Shown in pieces: positions 1-15,608 of a DNA stretch of 64,000 bases. The number at the start of each line of letters is the position of its first letter. Position 1 is the first letter of the stretch. Location of the stretch: NCBI GenBank assembly GCA_950295325.1, contig OX485804.1:52440429-52504428 (forward strand). The letters are read 5' to 3'. This DNA is from Polytrichum commune (lineage: Eukaryota; Streptophyta; Polytrichopsida; Polytrichales; Polytrichaceae). The translations under genes were made by a program, and so were the position numbers. Below the pieces are notes generated by a model. The model searched no databases and was not told the DNA's origin. It was given only the letters and a program-made list of their open reading frames with translations.

Positions 1-3712
<3,712 letters not shown>

Positions 3713-4329
3713 TTAACAGTATTGAGCTGGATTACCCTTCAGCAGAGCCTGGCTACGGACTAGGTAACCCCCAAGTGCCGGAGGCCCGAGGGGGGTTACC
3801 AGACATAACCACTTAAGTGCCATCTCCTCTGAGCCCTCTGGTCATGGAGATCTAAGGCTTAGATTGAAGGCAGGGGAGGATGTGGGTTATGCTCCAGGGA
3901 AGTCATCCTCTTCCCCAATCCTAGAACGCCACCTGAGGTTCCAAATAGTTACGGCTGGTAGCCATGGTGACCTGGGTAGGTTCAGCATGTAGGCCGATCC
4001 TGCCCCAGGCCTCTGTGGCTACCAGCTGTAACCGGTGTCCAATGAAGGTTACCTGACATAACCTATTTTTTCCTATAGATATGGAGAAACGGGTTATCAA
4101 CAGTTTGAATCATAGCAACTTTGTGGTTGCTCTGTGTTGCCATTGGTGAGAGTGCGATAGATTGGTGGTCTAGGATATCCCTCCTGCCAGCAACCTGCAG
4201 GAGAGCACACTGAGAAGTAGAGTATTGACAAATCACCAATTTGTGAGTGCTATTTCAGAGAACGTCTAGGTTAAAACAATTTTGTATAGCACAGTCGGTT
4301 CTTGGGCCTCTTATTCCACTGGTATTCTT
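3713..4329. other. MurJ downstream region
   Basis: No ORF of note. It probably includes the MurJ 3' UTR. Short GGTTACC/GGTAACC motifs recur: GGTAACCCCC at 3762, GGGGTTACCAGACATAACC near 3793, and GGTTACCTGACATAACC near 4046. The last two share ACATAACC and look like remnants of a small duplication. Confidence 0.4.
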
Positions 4330-5160
4330 CTCACGAGTGTAAACATTCAAGTGAACACACTGTTGACTTCTGGCAATATTTTCCTTGCTGCTTTGCGTTT
4401 CATAGGGTTCCAGACATTGATTCTGACAAGGGTTGCAAAGTTTTGATTGTTTGGAGGAACAATGTCTCTGTAGATTAATGCTTGAGGGAAATCTCTCTTG
4501 CCATAGTTAAATGTGGTGAACCTTGCTGTCAATTGGTCTTTTTGTTCAACTGCCATCCAACAATCACGCATAACGTCACGGTCTTTTCACATCTGCAAGC
4601 ATTACAGTGAACACATAGTTCGCCATCTGGCAGTATTTCTGTTCCTGGTTTGGTTTCACACCGCCCCAGACAATGATTTTGACAAGGGTTGCAAATTTTT
4701 GTTAGTCAAGTTATGGAGATTACACATTATGTTGTCCATAGGAACAATGTCTGCATAGTTTATTGCTTGGTGGAAGTTTCCTCACTTTAGCTAATGTGCT
4801 GATCCTTGCTGTCAATTGCTGTTTTCATTCATTCACCATCTAACAATCAAGCATAGCATCTCAGCCTTTTCATGACTGCAAGCATTCAAGTGACCACATA
4901 ATTTCGCCTCTGGCAGTATTTCTGTTCCTCGTTTGGATTCACAGGGCCAAAGACAATGATTGACGAGGATTAAGAAGTCTTATTTGTGGAATCGTCACAG
5001 TTATGCATGACATTGCCTGTAATACCAATGTCTGCATGGATTGATGCTTGTTGGAATTCTCCTTCCCTGCACGTAAACATCTGGGATCTTGCTGTCAATT
5101 GCACTTCTTTTCGAGTCCTTCGCCAACTAGCATCCAACAGCATAACATCAAGGCCATTTG
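4330..5160. repeat. Three tandem copies of a ~275-bp unit
   Basis: Copies lie at about 4340-4608, 4609-4877 and 4878-5155. Shared landmarks in order: AAGCATT..AGTGA.CACA, CTGGCAGTATTTCTGTTCC, GACAATGATT, AACAATGTCTGCAT, CCTTGCTGTCAATTG, and a CATC.AACA block. The copies differ by many substitutions and small indels, so the array is not recent. No coding frame is conserved among them. It ends about 190 bp from the tRNA gene. Confidence 0.8.
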
Positions 5161-5320
5161 GCAAGCTCAACACATGGTGCATTCATCAAACATGTTGCCG
5201 GGATCCAAAGATCTCCAGAGGGCTGAAAATCATGTCAATAAAATCAATAACTGTGAGCTGCTTGGCAAGCAAGACCCACAACGAACTGAACGATTGTGGT
5301 CTTGTTCCAGCAGTGTCAGC

Positions 5321-5325
5321 AAAAA
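5321..5325 (-). terminator. RNA polymerase III terminator of tRNA-iMet
   Basis: On the minus strand a run of five T lies 25 nt past the tRNA 3' end, the usual pol III stop signal and a normal distance for plant tRNA genes. Confidence 0.6.
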
Positions 5326-5349
5326 CTAAGGAAGCTCGTGTCTCTGTTC

Positions 5350-5421
5350 TATCAGAGCGAGGTTTCGATCCTCGGACCTGTGGGTTATGGGCCCACCACG
5401 CTTCCGCTGCGCCACTCTGAT
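5350..5421 (-). tRNA. trnfM-like tRNA-iMet: Initiator tRNA-Met (CAU)
   Basis: The 72-nt minus-strand sequence folds as a cloverleaf. The acceptor stem is ATCAGAG/CTCTGAT with discriminator A. The anticodon CAU is at plus 5387-5389, in the GGGCCCATAACCC arm with the three G:C pairs typical of initiators. The T arm CGAGG-ATCGAAA-CCTCG carries A at the first loop position instead of T, an initiator hallmark. The internal B box GGATCGAAACC is intact and there is no intron. This is a cytosolic eukaryotic initiator tRNA that delivers the first methionine to ribosomes, not an organellar one. Confidence 0.96.
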
Positions 5422-6956
5422 GTGTATGCACAGATGCGATAATACAATATATTTATACAAAGTGTTTCTGGATGCGATAACTTCCAGTATCTACCCCATT
5501 TTGAGAAATTATGACCAGGAGAGAAAGCTTTTGGGTGAATCTGTATTCTGGCTATAAATCTTGACTAACCTTATATTCTACTATCATATATGAGCTCAGT
5601 TAATTCATATGAGCTTAGATAATTATGAGGAAACTGGCTACAACCTCGATTTGTAATTTGCTAATCACCTTGTACTAACAACGTGTTTCATATCCTTGGG
5701 CCAGTTGGCAAAAGTAATTATTTAAGACCTAACTACCTTAATCTTCTTTAACAATGGTGAAGGTAAACTAAGAAGTTGAGTGTTTTGGCCAAGGCTAGAC
5801 ACCCATCTCTTAGAGGTGGGCCCCCATTCACATTGATTTGACCTAAGGTGAGAACGTGGTCAACTATAAATTGTAGTCAACATTTTTAAAGACAATACTG
5901 AATTAATTTGATGAGACCTAATTGAGGTGAATTAACCATAAATCTATGGGGGTCAAGGTTTTACTAGACCCCCTTTTTGCCTTGTAATGTTAGTGGGGAC
6001 CTAGCCTTGGCCCAGCTCAAAGAGGTGAGTGTTTAGCCCCATGTCTAGCCCTAGCCAAGTCTCCTGCATGAGTCTCTCAAAGATTGTAACTAGCATATTC
6101 TGCAACAAATATGACTAGGGAAAACGTTAGGCAATTTACCACATGGGGAAAACATGTGGTGCACCATCTATGATCTTTAGTGTCACGTACACTATTTGTG
6201 AAGGGCCTAAACTAGATGCCTAGACGTGTCAAAGTGTCACACCCATTAAGCCAATACGATTCCAATTTGTCAACATAAGTAACTTATGTAAGTTAAAAAA
6301 AAAAATCTACATTATGACATTTAGAGTAGCACGTTGTGATACTTTAGATGATGGTCTTGCGTTCTAGCATACAAGGGAAAGATGTCTTTGAACATACTAA
6401 TGACAAGTGTCATGTGTTTACATTTTAGCATGCAAAAGGAAGATATTCTTGAACATACAATTGGCATGCGTCATTTATGTACACTTTAGTCAACTTGTAA
6501 ACCATTGTTTAACATACGCATGCACCTCATAACATTATTGAACATGCTCATACCAAGATATTTGTAAGCACACTTGAATGCCAAGTGTCATGAGCAGCGT
6601 AACCTAGCATACGCCTCAAAATAGGGTAGGTGCCACTATCTCACATGTGACACTCAAAACCATAAACGGTGTACACGGTACTTACATTATGTCGCCATTT
6701 AGTTCCTCATGGGAAGGTTGTTACCATAATGACGGCGTTTATGTTTATCTCTACTAATTAATTAATTGTGCACCGTGAGGTGTGTGTTTGCTTCAAACTC
6801 ATCAAGAAGGAATTTCCACCATGTCCTTGTCACTCTCGGAGACAATTGAAAGTGCAATTTGCCTTCTAGTCCGATGCTAAGCTATGTCTTTGTATGTCCA
6901 ACCACACCAAGCTCGGAACGAAGTTGCCTATGTTAAAGCAACCAAGCAGTGTTTGA
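5422..6956. other. Intergenic, no gene seen
   Basis: AT-rich sequence without a convincing frame. A short imperfect tandem duplication of ~65 bp lies at 6360-6490; each copy reads TAGCAT.CAA.GGAAGAT followed by TTGAACATAC and a GTCAT..GT tail. Nothing else supportable. Confidence 0.4.
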
Positions 6957-7538
6957 GGGCCGCTTCACACTATGGCCGAAGGTCGAGAGGCCGTCGATTT
7001 CCACCAATTAATTCGCAAGAAACCAAGAATTTGGCCTCTCGACCCTCCACACTAGAGGCCAAAGTCCAAAGGTCGTCGCTTTTCAAAATGTCTGCATGAC
7101 AGTACTTTTTGACCAAGGCGACAGGCTTTCGAAGGAAGTTTGAACCGGACAAGAATGGTTGAGAAATTATCGATTTTTTTTCATTAAAAAACTAAGAAAA
7201 TCTTGATAAAATCTTGGTTGTTAGATTGGAGGGGTTGTTTTGAACAAGGAATAAAGTGGGATGCTCCTTCTTCCTTAGGTATGGGTTTGGACTTTGGGCT
7301 TGGCCTTTGGAGGCTTCACACTATGGCCGTCCAAGTCGAGAGGTCATGGGAGCTCATGGCCAAAGGTTTGGACTTTGGGCTTGACCTTTGGAGGCTTCAC
7401 ACTTTACCCAGTCGAAGGCTCCAATTCCTATATGTTATTGGCCATATATTTTCAGCCCATTTCTTTGGACTCTCAACAAAGTTTGGCCATTCAATCCCAC
7501 GGCCTTTCGACTTGTATAGCCATAGTATGAAGCGGCCC
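6957..7538. mobile_element. PIF/Harbinger-like MITE, copy 1
   Basis: Terminal inverted repeats GGGCCGCTTCACACTATGGC (left) and its near-complement ending 7538 (one mismatch), flanked by the 3-bp direct repeat TGA at 6954-6956 and 7539-7541. Three-bp duplications of T-N-A form fit PIF/Harbinger. The 582-bp interior has no transposase. It contains an internal duplication around 7279-7330 and 7362-7410 (GGTTTGGACTTTGGGCTTG). Confidence 0.75.
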
Positions 7539-8868
7539 TGAGTTTCTGCATGCATTTCCCGAAACTTTTGGGCTCCAAACTATTTGAACTGTTTTTTTGG
7601 CTGTTGAGGATCGAGCACAAGAGTAAATTCAACATGGAAGTTGGCTCAGCTTGGCATGTTTATCTACTAGCCCCTTCGTGTTCTATCAAACGCAACAAAT
7701 ATACACTGCCACCTCTTCCGTTCTCACATGTTTTGTTGCTTCCAAATGCCTTGAACTTGTAAGACCAATGTGGACAAGTTTCCTAAGGTGTCGTCAACCT
7801 GACTGCATGTGGTGCCTGAATTCCAATATCTAAGGTAGAAATACCATCACCCATGAAAGTAAGGTGATTTGCATTGAACATCTGGTCTGACAATCATGAG
7901 ATAATTTTCCAAGGTAGACAAGAACGATTCATGAAGAATGCAAGTTGTTTCATATTTTCCTGCCCTATACAAAAAATGTTACAATTTTTCAAAGTGGAAA
8001 GTTGTCCAACCCCCTACTCGTTCACTAGATTCTCCCTACACCGAACACGGTATTCTGCATTTCCATACAAAACATCGCCTAAAACGGTTACCTCATGAGT
8101 ACATTAACACTTGACTCCCATTGGCTACACTAACTGTACACGCATTGAAGTTGCCACCAAGCCATGATCGGTTTTAGAAATGGCACTTCACCATTATGAC
8201 GGCGGTCTAGTGCATGGCTAGAGTATAATTAACGGGTTATGGTATTTCTACCTTATGTAGGGCAACTACTCCATGGAATCATACATAATAATTATAAAGC
8301 CCTCACTATTTGTCCGGAATGGATCAAATTCAACATTTTAAGGGAAGGCAATGCACGATATGTTATAAGGGGAAACAAGAGCATGTGCCCCCGCATAGAG
8401 ACAACTAACCCGTTACTAGCATAATCATAACATGGAGCCCACTTACCGCAAGGTAGGCGATAAACCTTATTATGTTAGAAGGGGACACTGGAACCGGATA
8501 GGACCAACGGGGCTCACCTTCACTTTGGTGAAACACCGCAATAATTTTATTTTTCTTTCCTTTCCTTGTTTATAGACCTAAGCACCAAGTACATATAGCT
8601 GGACGGGTCTAAATTCACCCCAATTTGCAAAATATCCACACCTAACCATACAAGTAACATACTGAAATTCTATAATATAGATGTCCACTTACTTAACTGA
8701 AGGTATTGTAACTATAACGTAACATGTTACAAAGTTCAAATTGGATGGACTTCAAATAAACTACAGAGAGTGGAATATATGGCCCTGGCCATTGTAGAAC
8801 AGAAGGTGTGTTTGCAATCGTGGAAGACCGTGCACTGATACTAGGGCCACACCGGCCGGCCCAGCCAA
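7539..8868. other. Intergenic, no gene seen
   Basis: Only short frames of random character. No RNA gene or repeat family member recognised. Confidence 0.35.
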
Positions 8869-9039
8869 AAACACCAGCCCTACGTATTCTCCGGAAATAC
8901 ATGGCTGGGATTTCAGATGGCTGGAGTTGTTGGTTGCAGGCTACCCGCCTTCTTCCAGCCACTCCAGTAGCTTCAGCCAACTAAAATCCCAGCCCTGTAT
9001 TTCCGGAGAATAGGTAGGGCTAGTGTTTTTGGTGACTGG
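8869..9039. repeat. Foldback hairpin, ~45-bp arms
   Basis: The left arm (AAAAACACCAGCCCTA, TTCTCCGGAAATACA, GGCTGGGATTT) is mirrored by a right arm at about 8984-9039. The spacer also pairs with itself (GGCTGGAGTTGTTGG versus TTCCAGCCACTCC). The transcript of either strand would form a long imperfect hairpin. It could be a foldback transposon or a hairpin-RNA locus. Confidence 0.65.
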
Positions 9040-9200
9040 AGTTGTTGGGGTTTTTGGTGTGGCTCTGGTATGAAATTTGAGTCTTGGTTTTTCATCAGCA
9101 ACTCCATGGCCGTTTGAGGCGAAGATGATAAGATGCAATCGTTCTAGCTGAGTCGAATGTGAATCAAATGTCCGAAAGGTCCGTAGTATTGTTGTATGAA

Positions 9201-9530
9201 GGGGAGGCCAAACACATTCAAAAACGTCGGTTTCAAAATGGATTTTGGTAAGACAATGTAAAAGAAATTCAGCCTTCACATGTACTTAACTTTGAGGAGC
9301 TTGGTTTCAAGGTTGGTCCCTCTTTTATTGGTTAATAACATCCGTTTTCAACTCCGATCCAAGACGGTGGTTTTGCTGCAATGCTTGAAATGTTGAATCA
9401 AAGATTAACCAATAAAAGAGGGACCGACCTTGAAACCAAGCTCCTCAAATTTATGCACATGTGAAGGCCAGACTCCTTTTACCAAACTCCGTTTTGAAAG
9501 TGGCATTTTCAAACGTATGTGGCCTCGACA
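9201..9530. repeat. Long inverted repeat, ~130-bp arms, ~65-bp spacer
   Basis: The inner arms are strong: TTGAGGAGCTTGGTTTCAAG and CCCTCTTTTATTGGTTAA near 9285-9335 are matched in reverse complement at 9399-9450. The outer arms continue through ACATGTGAAGGC to the block GGCCAAACACATTCAAAAAC (9207), mirrored near 9499-9525 with more changes. No target duplication identified. Confidence 0.7.
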
Positions 9531-9604
9531 TGAGATCCACCATCCATGTAAGTGTCAATATTGTGGACAAAGTTTGCAAGAGTGCAACGGACTGACAATG
9601 TGTA

Positions 9605-9957
9605 CACTAAATATTGTATTTAGTGTCACCAACTCTATTTGTCTTGCTCAATACTAATTGTAAACCGTCAGTGTAGTGTCACCAACACTAAATGTAAACC
9701 CAACATTGTTTGTCATTCTTTGTAAAAAAATTGTGGGCATTGTAGATTTACAATGTTGCAAATATGTCTTTTACTAAGTGGATTTTCATCCATATTTCAA
9801 TTACCCATGACAATATTCCATGAAGTATAAGGATGGAAAATATACCAAACTTTGTTACATTAACAAGCATTTGGATGAACTAAAAGTAAGTGTCACTAGA
9901 GAAGTTACCGCAGTGACATAAACAAAAACCATATGACATTAAATACAATATTGAGTG
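9605..9957. mobile_element. TA-duplicating MITE, family B copy 1
   Basis: Ends CACTAAATATTGTATTTAGT and the matching right end (ATACAATATTGAGTG), flanked by TA on both sides (9603-9604, 9958-9959). The interior shares GTGTCACCAACACTAAATGT, a TTACAATGTTGCAA block and CATGACAATATT with copies at 15239, 35785 and 48779. A TA duplication suggests a Tc1/mariner (Stowaway-type) origin. No transposase. Confidence 0.7.
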
Positions 9958-11306
9958 TAGTCATTTTTGTTAAAGGATGTTCTATTCTACCTGTCCTCCC
10001 TCTCATTATTCCGTTGTGCTACCAAATCTAATAGGTTAACGGATATTGCCACCATTTTGGTATCTATCTACCGGCATTTTCCTCTGGTACTGGTTGCTAC
10101 TACCACTACTGTAACGGATGGTTACTGACTCTCTACTGGTTTTCATCCAATTGTTCGCCCTACTAGATCCTCCCTCCTAGTGCTAGTACAATTTATTATG
10201 CCACTCTCCTTTAGTTTCCTTCTCCTCTGGTAGATGAAAACATCTAGTTCCCAAGACTGATAGTCAGACATCATCCCTCAAGTACCTCCTCCACCCTAGT
10301 ACTCAAATTACCAGTACTCAAATTGCATACCCAACCATACCTCATCTTACTAGTATGGTAACCTAAGTCTTCAATATCAATGGTCCATGTGGCGACACGA
10401 TACCTTTTACTATCTTAATATTACTCAGAGTGTTAACGTCCTCTATATCCATACATCTCGCTCCCTTATACTCTTGAACTTACACAATCTCCTCTAGTTC
10501 CACCTTATATTATTCAATCCCTTAATTGAATATTACTCTCTACCATCACAACGTTATTCTTACATTACTTCTTCCTTAATCTAGTTCACCGAGACTTCCT
10601 CTAATTAACCAATTCTCTTCACAAGTACTAATGTTGATGCGAAGGAATCATTCAACCCTACAATTCAACACACACAATATACAATCACTAACCATAACTA
10701 CTTACCACTATAGATACATTCTCTTACACACATGTTCAAGAGTAAATGCAACATGCATTCATTCCAAGTGATAACCAGAACATGAGGTTTGCCTGCAAAG
10801 ACAAGTCATACCCAAGTCCCAGCCTAATACTACTTTCTATCCTCACCAACCCATGAAACAATGGTCCCTTTTTAAGGAAACCTCCTATCCTATCCTAAAC
10901 CTAATCATATTTTCTAACCCTTACCTTATCTACATATTTTTTCCCCTTCTCTTAACCCCGGTAATAGTAAGGCAGCTTTTACCATCAACAATTTTCGAAG
11001 AAGAGGTCCATTGCTCTTTGTGTGCACAATGTATGATGGTTTATGAGCATATGGTTTGCAACATTTCTCACTCCGTTCAAATAGACCATCTCAATTCTAT
11101 GTAAAGTGAGCATGCAATTGTTAAAAGTAGAGTCCCCCGGATATTGATGCCTCTCGGCAACCAATGGAGAGATCCTAACAACTTACACACGTGTTCCTTT
11201 GTAGTAGCTAATTTTATGGGTATATGTACCTTTGTAAAGATTTTTTTATTTTTTATTTTTGTTGGGTGCAGATTGAAAGCATTCAATCGCATAAAGGAAT
11301 GATTAA
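9958..11306. other. Intergenic, pyrimidine-rich
   Basis: Between about 10000 and 10720 the plus strand is rich in C, T and A (many TACTACC, CTCCTC and CTTACAT words), with no frame of note. The rest shows nothing supportable. Confidence 0.35.
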
Positions 11307-11795
11307 GGGCCACTTTACACACGAGGCAAGAGCCATTCCTATGAATTTGTGAGAGCCCAAAAGAAAGTGTCCAAAGGCCGTCCTAAGTCACCTCCAAAAT
11401 CATGTAGTGTGGTCATGGGCCCTCAAGTGTAGTGTGAAGTCATATGTGACCGGGGCCTCAACCAAATACTATTTCCATTCATTTCTATTCATGGGGGTCT
11501 TCGCACATGATAAAATTGAATAAATCAACGGTTGTGAGCATTTGGAGTGCCATGGTCTCCTGGTTTTGTGGTAGGGTCTTAGGGTTTGAAAATAATCCAA
11601 GTAACCATGAAACATGATCGACTTGATGCCATGTAGGAATCCATGTAGGCTTTACATCCATCTTGCATTCACATACTGTGTTGGTCCCTCGAGCAAAGTG
11701 TGAAGCGAACTTGGACTGGCTCCGCCTTTTCCACCAATGAGAGTGCTTGACGTGCAAATGGTCATGGGCCCTCAGTCTCGTGTGCGAAGTGGCCC
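11307..11795. mobile_element. PIF/Harbinger-like MITE, copy 2
   Basis: The left end GGGCCACTTTACACACGAG pairs with the right end CTCGTGTGCGAAGTGGCCC, flanked by the direct repeat TAA at 11304-11306 and 11796-11798, the classic PIF/Harbinger target. 489 bp, no transposase. TCATGGGCCCTCA occurs twice inside. Confidence 0.8.
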
Positions 11796-13339
11796 TAATA
11801 GTACTACCACCAAGGCCCAAGCAGAAGCTCCCATTACAAGGTCTGTGAGGAATCAAGAAATAATGCCCATCTTATGTATAATCTTCCAAGTAATCACCAA
11901 CAAGTTGTTCCTAGAAGCAATAAAATTTCTTAACACACCAAACCGAGTCAAACTCGTTAAGGGTATCTTGGTAGGCCATGTATGGGGTTTCCTCACGATG
12001 AGATGGATTACACTTTCACTCAATCTTAACTTAATCAAGGAGCGATTCCCAAACAATATGATAGACCTTCTTAATTGGTCACTTGGTGGCATTGAAAACA
12101 AGATCATTGTGTTGCCGTCAAATGATTCATAGTAACCTACTACGTATAGGAAAGTCAAATCTTATGAAACTTTGTAGAGATTAGTTTACGGACTTGTTAA
12201 AAAGATATTGCATCCTTGGCAAAAAGTTGTCAGATAATTTGCCAAATACTGTCACACCTGTTGTGCAGCCAAAAAGCAACTAAAAAAACTTGTGTCCCAC
12301 ACTACAAAGGACCATAGTAAAGGCAACTCTTGTCAGTTTCATCTTAGATCAGACACATCCACTCATTGACGAATTCTTTGTAAAGACATAAAGTTGAAAA
12401 AGAATCAAGTCAAGTTGGATCCCGAACAAATGGACAAAGGAGTTCAAAGAGCCCACGATTGTTACAATTCACCTTATGTGTGGTGAATAAATGGACAACA
12501 CTTGAAGATGAAGCAACATTGGAGTCTTCTCCGGTTCACTCTCTAGGTGGATTTCCCTCATGCACGAACACCAATGAGAGGGAACACAAAATTCAACCTT
12601 GCATAGATACATGAACACATGATGCACATGTGTTTGTAGTACAACCCATTGGCATTTCTTACCCATTATGCCACATGTTGTAAGTGTAGTACTCTCCCAT
12701 TTGTTCCTGTACTCTGTAGTATGTGCATTTGGATTGTGCCACTTGGACAACATTGAACCCTACTTCACAAAGAGGCAAGGATGGCAACGACACTCATGAG
12801 CAACTTGCATCTCTCTCACCTCATATTGATTCACACAATTCCAATGTTCACTACATCCCGGATCCAAAGATCAAATTCAACAACCACAATCTTCACCCTA
12901 AACCCAAAGATTCAAAAGCGTAGCGTCTGTTTTGAAACAAAGGCTTTAAGCACTTAACTTGTGTTAAGTTATGTTAACCCGCCGATGAATTCATGATGTA
13001 CTTGAAACAACTCCCCGATCCCAATGCAACGTGGATCCCGCCACTCATGCACATCCATTACCTCTATTACATGACAAATCGGGCCTAAATAATATCATAT
13101 TACAAGCGTCATAGTTATAATATTGAGGTATATTAACACTAGAAAGTTTGGTCAATGAGAAATGCGTCGTATAATCAATGTGTTGTATCATCGAGGTGAG
13201 ACTATAGGCTCTAAAGAGTGGCCCACCTAGGGGATGTACCTATTTTGTCAAGATGGGATCTCGGTTGACATTTGGATCACATACAGTAAAGATTATCACC
13301 ACTAGTCAACAAACTTTGAACATTGAAATGTCCATGGAG
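11796..13339. other. Intergenic, no gene seen
   Basis: Frames up to 131 codons exist (for example around 11740-12132) but show no recognisable domain, and codon-level support is weak. Possibly decayed repeat sequence. No family assigned. Confidence 0.3.
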
Positions 13340-13555
13340 GATTTTTGGGCATAATTGGTCAAGATCCTAGTGTTTCCTAGTCCAGCTGGTTACATATTAA
13401 CATCTTTCGTTTAATATTTTCTTTATGAATTTGAGGTATATTCCCATAGATTCCTCTAAAATGATGAGTAATTTTCGTCAAATCTTGAACCTCAACCGCT
13501 TATTTCTCAAACCAAACCTGCTCATCTATAACTAGTGGCCGGTTCCAGTGTTCCA
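13340..13555 (+). repeat. Dispersed repeat R, copy 1
   Basis: Member of a ~230-bp family. Landmarks in order: TTTTTGGGCATAATTGGTC, AAGATCCTAGTGTTTCC, AACATCTTTCG, ATTCCTCTAAAATGAT, AGTAATTTTC, CTTATTTCTCAAAC, and CTATAACTAGTGGCCGGTTC. Other copies lie at 46650, 48690, 53935, 54214, and in the array at 59980-60910. No coding capacity. Class unknown (small non-autonomous element). Confidence 0.7.
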
Positions 13556-13924
13556 GATTGAAGCCTTTAATGCCCTTCAAACGCAATTTGACCCTTCAAA
13601 ATATATTTCTCTCAAAACAACCCTTCAAAACGCAAGCCCAAATTGAAAATGAAGACGTCACTTGAAGTCCTCAAAAGAAGAAGAAGAAGAACTCCGGTCT
13701 CCGGAGGAGGCTGGAGTGAATAGAGTGTTTGTTCATAGAACATCCTTGGCCACGCCCTAGGGCAATGGCATTAGATGTAGAACTACTTCACCCTTTGCAG
13801 AGAGTAGACACTATATTAGTAACTAATAGCCAGTAGCATGTGACTGTTGTTAGTGGGATTTATCCAGTATAGCAGCATTGTTTTACAAGGTAAAGTGTAT
13901 CGTGTTATAATTTAGTTTATTTAG
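13556..13924. other. Short intergenic stretch
   Basis: Contains a GAA-rich tract (AAGAAGAAGAAGAAGA near 13676) and CTCCGGTCTCCGGAGGAG, a small palindrome. No gene seen. Confidence 0.35.
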
Positions 13925-14830
13925 TTATGCTAGGTCTTGAAGGTCTGTGACAGATTGTCGGTTCTCTAGTCTTCGTTTATGAACTAGTATTGAGTGTGCA
14001 TATTGTGTGGCGATTATGTTAATTTGTTGGAATGTGTTTTTTTTATTTTTTATGAGAGAGAGTTTGAGTTTCGTTTCCAGGTTTTTCATTGATGGGATGT
14101 GTGTAGTGGCTCTTGTACCTGCGACTAGTACCATGAGTGGGGCTACATTCCATCCCCTTGTTATGATGTTGTTGATGAGCCGTTGGTATTTTGTGGTTTT
14201 CCAATCAAGGATTTCTGCGGCAAATCTGTCGTTATAGTATGTAAATTATATGAATTGTATGGTGATTCATGTTGTAGGGGCTTCTGGTGGGGGGTGGTTA
14301 TATGGATGTCCTATGATGCATAGTATGTCCGGTTTAAACCTGGCGTTGCAGTGTCATCTCTGGGTGCCACATGTGCATGGCAATAGCCATGTTGGCATAA
14401 TATTTTCTTGGGGTCGTTTGTTGTATGTTCCCGCATTCATAAGTGTATAGTGTCAAGATATTTTATTTGACATAATTAGTTTACGTACTTCCCATATAGC
14501 TTTGTTATGTCGATTTGTTATAAGTGCATGAATGTGGTGTTGTTTGCATTTGAGTAGTACATGTAACCATGAATTTGCATCTGATGAGTTGTAGATGGGG
14601 CACATTTTTTAAGGGTAAGCTTCTCTACCAAAGAAGAGTTGCTTCCGGGCGTGGCCCATGTATTGTCCTGTTCGGAATTTGATAAGACAAGTTTTTTGTT
14701 TAGACACTTGAAGTCCTCACTATAATCTGCCCACCATAAGAACCAACAAGCGTAGGGCATTGTCACTACAAGAAGTGGAGGTAGATGGTTGATTCTTAAT
14801 TCTTCACATTGTATTGGAAACACGTACCAT
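13925..14830 (-). mobile_element. Probable LINE remnant (3' end of RT-type ORF)
   Basis: The minus strand encodes, across frames with several interruptions, a block resembling the C-terminal tail found after the reverse transcriptase of some plant and algal non-LTR elements: GWNVAPLMVLVAGTRATTH, IPSMKNLETKLKLSL, a shifted TFQQINIIATQYAHSI, then HKRRLENRQ. No RT core motif is seen, so this is a 5'-truncated, decayed copy. The family assignment rests on memory of the motif style and needs a protein search. Confidence 0.35.
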
Positions 14831-15238
14831 ATAATCCATGCACAAGTTCAATGTGAGTTTTGCATTTCATTTCTATACTCATGGATTGACATCTTGGATT
14901 TGAACCAACCCTTCAACTAAAGCACTGAAATTTGAGAGCCCTTCAAAATGAAACTCATATGAGGGCTTCAATCTTGAACATTGGGTGGTTCTCGACGTTC
15001 ATCGAAACAATAGTCAAGAGTCGGAAAGAAGTCAAAGTTGTCCTTTTATCCTTTGATTTGCAATGGACACGCTGCTTTGGTGGCGTAACATGCTCGGAAT
15101 AATCAAGGATGAAACTTTGTCTTTAGCACCGATGTTTCGGCATGCTAGAAGAAGCTCAAGATCCACTTGTTTACTTCTTTCGTTTTTCTATTATGGTTTG
15201 ACCATGCAAAAGGTGTCATCACTTTCCTAGGGAGTCTA
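14831..15238. other. Intergenic, no gene seen
   Basis: No frame, repeat end or RNA structure that I can support. Confidence 0.3.
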
Positions 15239-15596
15239 CACTAAGTATGATATTTAGTGTCACCAGTTCTAATTGTCTTGCTCCATACTAATGTTAAACC
15301 GCGTTATAGTGTCACCAACACTTAATGTTGACCCAACATTATTATGTCATTTCTTGTGAATTTTTGGGGGGATTATAGGATTACAATGTTGCAATTACTG
15401 TCACTTACCAAGTGATTTTTTTCGTCCAAATTTCAATCATCCATGACAATATTTCATCACAAGTTGCTGACAAGAGAAGGTAGGGTTTCGGCCAATGGAT
15501 GAACTCATCCATCATCCATGACAGTATACGTTCACTTTTTCATAAGAAGTGTCATCCGGAACGTTATCATAGTGACACTAAAAATCAAATTTATTG
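15239..15596. mobile_element. TA-duplicating MITE, family B copy 2
   Basis: Starts CACTAAGTATGATATTTAGT and ends AATCAAATTTATTG, with TA on each side (15237-15238, 15597-15598). The interior matches copy 1 (CCAACACTTAATGT, ATTACAATGTTGCAA, CATGACAATATTTCAT). Confidence 0.7.
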
Positions 15597-15608
15597 TAGT
15601 ACTCTTCG

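Noticed and set aside
6360-6490. CRISPR-like spacing of short repeats
   Set aside because: Only two imperfect copies in a nuclear plant context.
12241-12480. Possible integrase-like CHTCC stretch in a plus-strand reading
   Set aside because: Too short and isolated to name a family; no neighbouring domains.
14007-14237. Plus-strand hydrophobic frame
   Set aside because: Shadow of the minus-strand LINE-like remnant; no start context or domain.
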